In this document: positions 59,317-64,000 of the stretch, in pieces | How positions within the stretch are numbered: the first letter of the stretch is position 1 | Layout: the number at the start of each line of letters is the position of its first letter | Origin: Paludibacteraceae bacterium | GTDB lineage: Bacteria; Bacteroidota; Bacteroidia; Bacteroidales; Paludibacteraceae | DNA: 64,000 nucleotides | Assembly (NCBI GenBank): GCA_024401645.1 | Contig: JAKSKR010000006.1 | Span: 1-64,000, forward strand | Direction: 5' to 3' | The notes under the pieces: generated by a model | What the model was told of the DNA's origin: nothing | Seen by the model: only the letters and a program-made list of their open reading frames with translations | Databases searched by the model: none | Translations under genes and position numbers: made by a program

Positions 59317-61110
59317 TTATTCGCCGTAGATTGATACAAGTTTTGTCTTGTAGTTTTCTATGGCGGTCTTCAAATCGCTTGTAACTTTATAGTTTGCATC
59401 ATCGTTCTTGTTGTCGAATTTCCAGGTGAAGTCGCCACCATTAACACGGCCAGCCGAGCTTGTTACGATGCTTGGAACGTCTGTCGGAGCATCTGGTGTG
59501 TAGTCATACATCTTGCTGGCATCTGTATCGAAGTTGGTGTAAGCAGTATTACCAGCAACGGTGGTTATGGTGCTTGGCACAACCTCGTTGCGGCTGCTAG
59601 CTTCGTAGGCGTCGAACGACTTGCTGTTGGTTTGGTAGGTAATGTAGCTGAAACTGCCCGATTTCTCGGCAAAAACGTTGTTGAACGCTTTTATCATACC
59701 TCCATTTTCTCCGCTGAACGTACCTTCGCCAAGGGCATCGGTTCCTTGCAAGGAGCTTAACATTGGTTTAGGGCAGTTGCGGAAGTAGTTGGCTTCAACA
59801 AAGGCGCTTGCGCCATAGGTAACGCCCACGCCATACTTGGCATTGCCGTCGTAGTAGTTGTTCCAAACGTGTACGCTCATGGTGCGAACGCGTGGGTGGC
59901 GCGAGTCGGAGTGGTCGAACCAGTTGTGGTCGTAGCTGATGAAGTTTTCACCTGTTTCGCTCTTCATGCCGCAAAGCGACATCTTACCGCTATCCCAGAA
60001 GTGGTTGTACGAAATGGTCATGTACTTCGAGTCGTTTTTCAAGTCCATCGAGCCGTCTCCCTTTGCTTGGTCGGCATCGCTGCCTGGTGCACCGTAGAAA
60101 ATGTCGTTGTGGTGAACCCAGATGTTGCAGTTGGCAGTTTCGAAAGCAATGCCATCATCACCCCAAAGCATCAAACCAAGGTTTCTAACCTCAATGCTTT
60201 GTGCACGTATGCAACGTATGCCCCAACCGTATGCTGTGGCGTCTTCGCCAATACCTTCAATGGTGAAGTTCTTTACTGGGCGGTCGGCATTGCTGGCCTT
60301 AATGTGTAGGTTGTAAGGGTCTCCACTGCCGTTAATACCGTCGATGGTTACCTGGCCAATGATTCTTATATCGATAGGTCGGGTTTCATAACCCTTTTGA
60401 ATGGCTGTAAGTATTTCCGAGATGCCTGTACAAGCGGTTGTGGCACCTTTGGCGCTGGTAATAACGTCCATCTTTACGGTGCTCTTGCTCTTCTCGGTTA
60501 CGTAAAGAACCACAGCATCAGATTTTAACGATCCGTTGTCGTTGTAGGCGCCAATGCCGCTTCCGCCTGTGGTAGACTGCTTTGCGAAGGCGAACCCCTG
60601 GCGGCTATAGGCCTTGGTCGAGAATGCAGCGGTAGTTCCGTTGCCGTTTTCAACACCATTCTTCAATGCTACCACTTTCAGGTCGTAGGTGCCTGCCGGC
60701 AAACCAACCACGTCTACACGGACGTGGGAGCCGTAGTTGCGCACAAGCATGTCGTCGGCCTTGGTGTAGTTGCTTGCCGACTTGCTTTTATAGTAAACGT
60801 TGTAGCCGCTGGCTCCGCTAACGGGTGCCCATTCGGCATAACCACTTTCAAACCAACCGCCAATCTTGCTTATTTCAACGTCGCCCTTGGTAACAACTTC
60901 GCCTTCGGTGCCACCTTGTTCTTCTCCGCCAGGATTAGGGTCGACTGGTTGTTCAGGGGTGGTGTTGTTGGCTTTCTCGAACACGATGCTGTCGAGGTCG
61001 GTAACCAGGTAGTCAATCTTTGAACCGTCTTTCTTGTAGATGTGTATAGAGTTTTGGGCAACCATCGTCATTGATAGGAATGCCGCAATTCCGAGTAATG
61101 TTTTTCTCAT
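59317..61110 (-). CDS. Secreted pectate lyase, PL1 family
   Basis: Cleaves polygalacturonate by beta-elimination. Signal peptide (MRKTLLGIAAFLSMTMVAQ), a short domain IHIYKKDGSKIDYLVTDLDSIVF (25-48) found at the N-terminus of many Bacteroidales secreted proteins, a Pro/Gly linker, a fibronectin type III-like domain (about 80-170), then the beta-helix with PL1 signatures IWVHHNDIF, DGSMDLKNDSKYMTISYNHF in outline and SYDHNWFDHSDSRHPRVR, where the Arg of RHPR is the catalytic base. 597 residues. No promoter lies in the 36 bases after the preceding T9SS gene, so the two are co-transcribed. Confidence 0.92.
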   Translation of the reverse strand: MRKTLLGIAAFLSMTMVAQNSIHIYKKDGSKIDYLVTDLDSIVFEKANNTTPEQPVDPNPGGEEQGGTEGEVVTKGDVEISKIGGWFESGYAEWAPVSGASGYNVYYKSKSASNYTKADDMLVRNYGSHVRVDVVGLPAGTYDLKVVALKNGVENGNGTTAAFSTKAYSRQGFAFAKQSTTGGSGIGAYNDNGSLKSDAVVLYVTEKSKSTVKMDVITSAKGATTACTGISEILTAIQKGYETRPIDIRIIGQVTIDGINGSGDPYNLHIKASNADRPVKNFTIEGIGEDATAYGWGIRCIRAQSIEVRNLGLMLWGDDGIAFETANCNIWVHHNDIFYGAPGSDADQAKGDGSMDLKNDSKYMTISYNHFWDSGKMSLCGMKSETGENFISYDHNWFDHSDSRHPRVRTMSVHVWNNYYDGNAKYGVGVTYGASAFVEANYFRNCPKPMLSSLQGTDALGEGTFSGENGGMIKAFNNVFAEKSGSFSYITYQTNSKSFDAYEASSRNEVVPSTITTVAGNTAYTNFDTDASKMYDYTPDAPTDVPSIVTSSAGRVNGGDFTWKFDNKNDDANYKVTSDLKTAIENYKTKLVSIYGE

Positions 61111-61146
61111 GGTAGTAGCTGTTTTTGAGTGTGCTAGTCTTGTAGC

Positions 61147-61626
61147 TTATTTCTTGATGAATTTTACCACTTTGTTGTTGACTTTTACAAAGTAGATGCC
61201 AGTGTTTAGTTCCGAAACTTCGGTTTGTAGGGTTGTGCCGTTGCTGTTTAGTGGCTTAATGGTGCTACCGTTGCTGTTTAAGAGTTCAACGTTTGCCCCT
61301 TCGGGTATGCCGCTAATGAAGAGCACTTCGTTAACCGGATTAGGGTAGAGCAGAAGGCTGAAACCTTGGTTGGCCATCTGGTTCTCGGCTTCGGTTAGTT
61401 CGCCCTGGGTAGGCTCACTGAACAAGATGCGTTGCATCGACGAAAGGTCGTAAGTCTTGGTGTTGCCGTTTAGCCATTCGGCAGTCACTTTGTCGCCATC
61501 GAAACTTATCTTTCGCAAGTCTTCGGTGTCGTAGCGTTCATTCTTGCCAGCTACAAATGTGCCGGCTAGGGCACTCGTTGTAGCCGATAGCGTTAGTGTT
61601 AGTATTATTGTTTTGTAGCTCGTCAT
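61147..61626 (-). CDS. Small secreted protein with T9SS type A sorting domain
   Basis: Function unknown. Signal peptide (MTSYKTIILTLTLSATTSALA), a domain resembling the IHIYKKDG-type repeat (LRKISFDGDKVTAEW...YDLSSMQRILFSE, about 38-72), and a C-terminal type A sorting domain (LLLYPNPVNEVLFISG, then GIYFVKVNNKVVKFIKK). 159 residues. First gene of the unit with the pectate lyase, which itself lacks such a tail; a partnership is possible but unproven. Confidence 0.8.
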   Translation of the reverse strand: MTSYKTIILTLTLSATTSALAGTFVAGKNERYDTEDLRKISFDGDKVTAEWLNGNTKTYDLSSMQRILFSEPTQGELTEAENQMANQGFSLLLYPNPVNEVLFISGIPEGANVELLNSNGSTIKPLNSNGTTLQTEVSELNTGIYFVKVNNKVVKFIKK

Positions 61627-61793
61627 GTATAGAGATTTGTAGTTCTTGAATTTGTTGAGTCAAATTTCATGTATTTTCTGTACAAAACAAAGCTTTGAAA
61701 CGATTTTACATGAAAATGAAAAGAAAGTAATAAAAAAGTAGCTTATATACAGTAATCTAGATTTTTCGTATGTCAATGATGAGGTGGAACTTC

Positions 61794-62519
61794 TTATTCC
61801 GCCATATATTCCTTTTCGTACCAATTCTTAAATCCGGGAATGTCTACCACCCCGTTCTTTGCGTAGCTATAGCTGTTGAAGAGGAGGGCTTTCAACGATT
61901 CGGGTGTTCCGTCGTTGGTGTGGTAGTCGGCTAGTCCGTTTGCATGGTAGAACTTGACGTATTCGTCAATAATGGGTTGGTGTTGCATTTCAAATTCGAA
62001 CCAGGCACGTTCTGCAGCCCAAAAGTCGTAATAGTATTCGTCACCGTTTTCCGGAAATTCGTCTTCGCCGGCATAGTAGCGGCACTTGTCCGACAGTTCG
62101 TCGTACAGAATTTCGTTCAGGTGGTCGCTGCTTTTGCCAAGTAGCAGTTCAATGTCTACGTGTTCATCCCTTTCCACGCGTTTCGAAATCATGGTAATGG
62201 GGAAGAAGATGATGGAGCTGTCTTTGTAACGTACGGCAAAGTCGGTACCGTGGTCGTCAATCACCTTCACCCAGTGGGTGTTTAGCAGTTCGTTCAGCAT
62301 CTCGCCCAAGCAGTAGCCTAGGGTTTGCAGTTCAAGTGTCTCGTCTTTCTTGTAGTATCCTTCTTTCAAGATGCCTTGCAACAGGTACAGTTTACCCTCG
62401 AATGTGTCGTATTGGTCTTGTGCCTCGTCGGTTAGGTGCCCTTTAACCCATTCGTTTCTTTGGGCAATTAGTGCCTTGTCTTGTTCGGTAAGTTCCAGTA
62501 TCTGTTGTTGCATATCCAT
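61794..62519 (-). CDS. DUF3806-like cytoplasmic protein
   Basis: Function unknown. The middle (about 70-135: LGYCLGEMLNELLNTHWVKVIDDHGTDFAVRY, then FFPITMISKRVERDEHVDIELLL in outline) resembles DUF3806. An acidic C-terminal part follows, rich in Asp, Glu, Tyr and Trp. 241 residues, no signal peptide. ATG 62519 is chosen over an upstream TTG because the promoter box TATTTTTG lies at 62539-62546. Confidence 0.7.
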   Translation of the reverse strand: MDMQQQILELTEQDKALIAQRNEWVKGHLTDEAQDQYDTFEGKLYLLQGILKEGYYKKDETLELQTLGYCLGEMLNELLNTHWVKVIDDHGTDFAVRYKDSSIIFFPITMISKRVERDEHVDIELLLGKSSDHLNEILYDELSDKCRYYAGEDEFPENGDEYYYDFWAAERAWFEFEMQHQPIIDEYVKFYHANGLADYHTNDGTPESLKALLFNSYSYAKNGVVDIPGFKNWYEKEYMAE

Positions 62520-62538
62520 CAAATTCAATCAAGTCGTA

Positions 62539-62546
62539 CAAAAATA
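62539..62546 (-). promoter_or_regulatory. -7 box of the DUF3806-like gene
   Basis: Minus-strand TATTTTTG, 20 bases before ATG 62519. Confidence 0.45.
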
Positions 62547-62599
62547 AGGTATTCGGGTGAATGAAAGGAACCTGTTTAATATAAACTTCGAAAATAAGG

Positions 62600-62631
62600 A
62601 ATGCCCACCATATGCTTTTCTAGTGGGCATT
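62600..62631 (-). terminator. Terminator of the TonB-dependent receptor gene
   Basis: AATGCCCAC pairs with GTGGGCATT across a 14-base loop, 25 bases after the stop; the minus-strand T-run is interrupted. Confidence 0.65.
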
Positions 62632-62656
62632 TTGCTTTTATGTTCCAAACTGTTGG

Positions 62657-64000
62657 TTAGAAATGAATGTTGGCGCCAACCATGACGTTTGCGCCTGGCA
62701 TTGGGTAGCCGGCATTTATTTCGTAATCTTGGTCAAGTAGGTTTTCACCCTTTACCCAAATGCCTAACCATTTGAGCGGGCTGAACTGTACTTGTGCGTT
62801 TGCCAGGACAAAGTCTTCTTTTGTGGCATTGTTGCCTACGGCTGTATAGAGTCCGCCAACGTATTGCAAGCCAGCGCTAGCCATCCATTTGTTCTTGTTG
62901 AAACGGCCACCTACGTAAAGCTTGTGCTCTGGAGCCGCAATCACGGGGTTCTTCATGTCTAGGTAGCTGTAGTTGGCATTCACGTTCCAACTTTCGCAAA
63001 TCTTGTAGTTTGCTTCTAGCTCAATACCCTTGTTCTCAATCTCGCCAGTGTTTACGTTCAGAGGCTTACCATCGGTCATTTGGGTGGTGATTATGTTTTC
63101 ACCATCGATGTAGAAGATGTTGATGCCGTAGTTGAACTTATTCTGAATGTTCTGCGAGAAAGCCACCTCGTAGCTCCAAAGGCGCTCTGCCTCCAATTCG
63201 GCATTGGCTGGCTTGAACATGTAAAGTTCCTTGATGGTAGGGTTGCGGAAACCTTTGCTGGCGGTTGCCTTAATGAGGGTTTCCTTAATTTTCTCTCCAT
63301 AAAAGGTGCTCCTTAAACCCACTTGTGGAACCCATTCGCCACCCACTAGCCAATGGTAGTCGTAGCGAACACCGGCATTAACTTCTAGGTGATTGCAAAT
63401 TTTTTGCTGCATATTCACGTAGCCTGCAATTTCGTCTTCCTTCTTTTCTGCTAGTACACTGTTGGTGCCTGCCTTTTCGCCGGCAATGTTCTCGTTCCAG
63501 GCAGTTCCTCCAAAATGGAAGTAGTCGAAACCCACTTGTGCTCTTGTTATCTTGTTGGTAAACAGTATGCTCTGGTTGGCAGATACACCTCCCATATAGT
63601 CGCGCGAATGGTATCTGTAATTAAGCGGTGTACCACTATTCGCATTGTATCCGTCGTTAATTTCGTGCTTACCCCAATTGTAGAAAGCGCTTACGCTACC
63701 ATATGTGTGGTTATAGTCGTTGCGCACCCAAGCCGATGTCGTTCCGCGGGTAATGTCTTGAATGGCATCGTTCATTGGGGCATTTTCTGCACCCGGATTT
63801 TGGGCATTGAATTGGTTAATGTTGAGGTCGCCACCAATGCGCCATTTGTCGCACACTTTATATTCCAACTGTCCGTAGCCGGCATACTGTTTGAAACCCA
63901 TATTGTCGCGGTGGCCGTCTGTGCGGTTGTAGGCTCCACAAAGTGTGCTGCTCAACTTGCCTTGCTGGTTGTTGATGGACATTTGTGTTTGTAGGGTATT
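62657..64000 (-). CDS. TonB-dependent outer-membrane receptor, C-terminal part (5' end outside window)
   Basis: Active transport of a bound ligand across the outer membrane. 447 codons remain; the frame stays open to the window edge at 64000, so the plug domain and signal peptide are missing. The sequence alternates strand by strand (LEVNAGVRYDYHWLVGG, TASKGFRNPTIKELYMF, GIELEANYKICESWNVNANYSYLD in outline) and ends NLLDQDYEINAGYPMPGANVMVGANIHF-like with terminal Phe, as in BtuB/FepA-type barrels rather than SusC. The ligand cannot be told from this part. Confidence 0.88.
   Translation of the reverse strand, partial: NTLQTQMSINNQQGKLSSTLCGAYNRTDGHRDNMGFKQYAGYGQLEYKVCDKWRIGGDLNINQFNAQNPGAENAPMNDAIQDITRGTTSAWVRNDYNHTYGSVSAFYNWGKHEINDGYNANSGTPLNYRYHSRDYMGGVSANQSILFTNKITRAQVGFDYFHFGGTAWNENIAGEKAGTNSVLAEKKEDEIAGYVNMQQKICNHLEVNAGVRYDYHWLVGGEWVPQVGLRSTFYGEKIKETLIKATASKGFRNPTIKELYMFKPANAELEAERLWSYEVAFSQNIQNKFNYGINIFYIDGENIITTQMTDGKPLNVNTGEIENKGIELEANYKICESWNVNANYSYLDMKNPVIAAPEHKLYVGGRFNKNKWMASAGLQYVGGLYTAVGNNATKEDFVLANAQVQFSPLKWLGIWVKGENLLDQDYEINAGYPMPGANVMVGANIHF

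Noticed and set aside
1..64000. tRNA, rRNA or complete insertion sequence
   Set aside because: No cloverleaf with a GGTTCGA-type T-arm, no rRNA segment and no transposase gene apart from the Rpn-like nuclease was seen by eye. A covariance-model scan would be decisive.

Overview
The window is a stretch of chromosome from a member of the Bacteroidota, most likely the order Bacteroidales. The evidence is the recurrent promoter form TAnnTTTG (with TTTG or TTG about 19-21 bases upstream), weak Shine-Dalgarno signals, secreted proteins ending in type A and type B sorting domains of the type IX secretion system (T9SS), lipoproteins with a Cys followed by Ser/Asp, a patatin-barrel fusion and a TonB-dependent receptor. 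I cannot place it below order level from sequence alone. No rRNA, tRNA, CRISPR array or complete insertion sequence was seen.

Layout. 1-852 is gene-free and holds a short inverted motif, a terminator and two dyads. 853-8447 is a five-gene type I restriction-modification cassette (hsdM, a DUF1016/YhcG-type PD-(D/E)xK nuclease, hsdS, a shortened RhuM-like gene, hsdR) bounded by a 48-bp direct repeat. 8648-20524 holds two tandem paralogues that join a GH8-like glycosidase domain to DUF11 domains and T9SS signals; the second, 2780 residues long, switches abruptly to GC-rich DNA at the point where an array of about sixteen Ig-like modules begins. 20945-26058 (minus) is an operon for MlaE/MlaF-type lipid transport, a small membrane protein, MutL and HflX. 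26150-28236 carries a Nudix hydrolase, rpmH and trpS. 28553-33282 (minus) carries a large secreted protein and a HerA-like ATPase. 33497-41262 carries metG, a TPR protein, a small heat-shock protein, a lipoprotein, a DjlA-like co-chaperone and mnmG. 41353-44845 is a divergent beta-glucan pair: a circularly permuted GH16 lipoprotein and a cytoplasmic GH94 phosphorylase. 45061-55304 is mostly housekeeping (recA, sufSE, folK, purE, purD, pncA-pncB) plus an Rpn-like nuclease with a minisatellite. 55405-64000 (minus) carries a patatin-barrel protein, a beta-helix lipoprotein behind an apparent leader-peptide attenuator, a PL1 pectate lyase with a T9SS partner, a DUF3806-like protein and a TonB receptor running off the window.

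How the parts fit. GH8, GH16, GH94 and PL1 enzymes, T9SS cargo and a TonB receptor point to a cell that attacks plant-type beta-glucans and pectin at its surface and phosphorolyses imported disaccharides. The housekeeping genes are ordinary and intact.

Most worth a second look are: the leader ORF overlapping an intrinsic terminator at 59002-59194; three helically phased dyads beside a sigma-54-like promoter upstream of hsp20 (37518-37632); the sharp composition change inside the giant gene at about 16190; the natural circular permutation of the GH16 enzyme; and the repeat-bounded restriction cassette.
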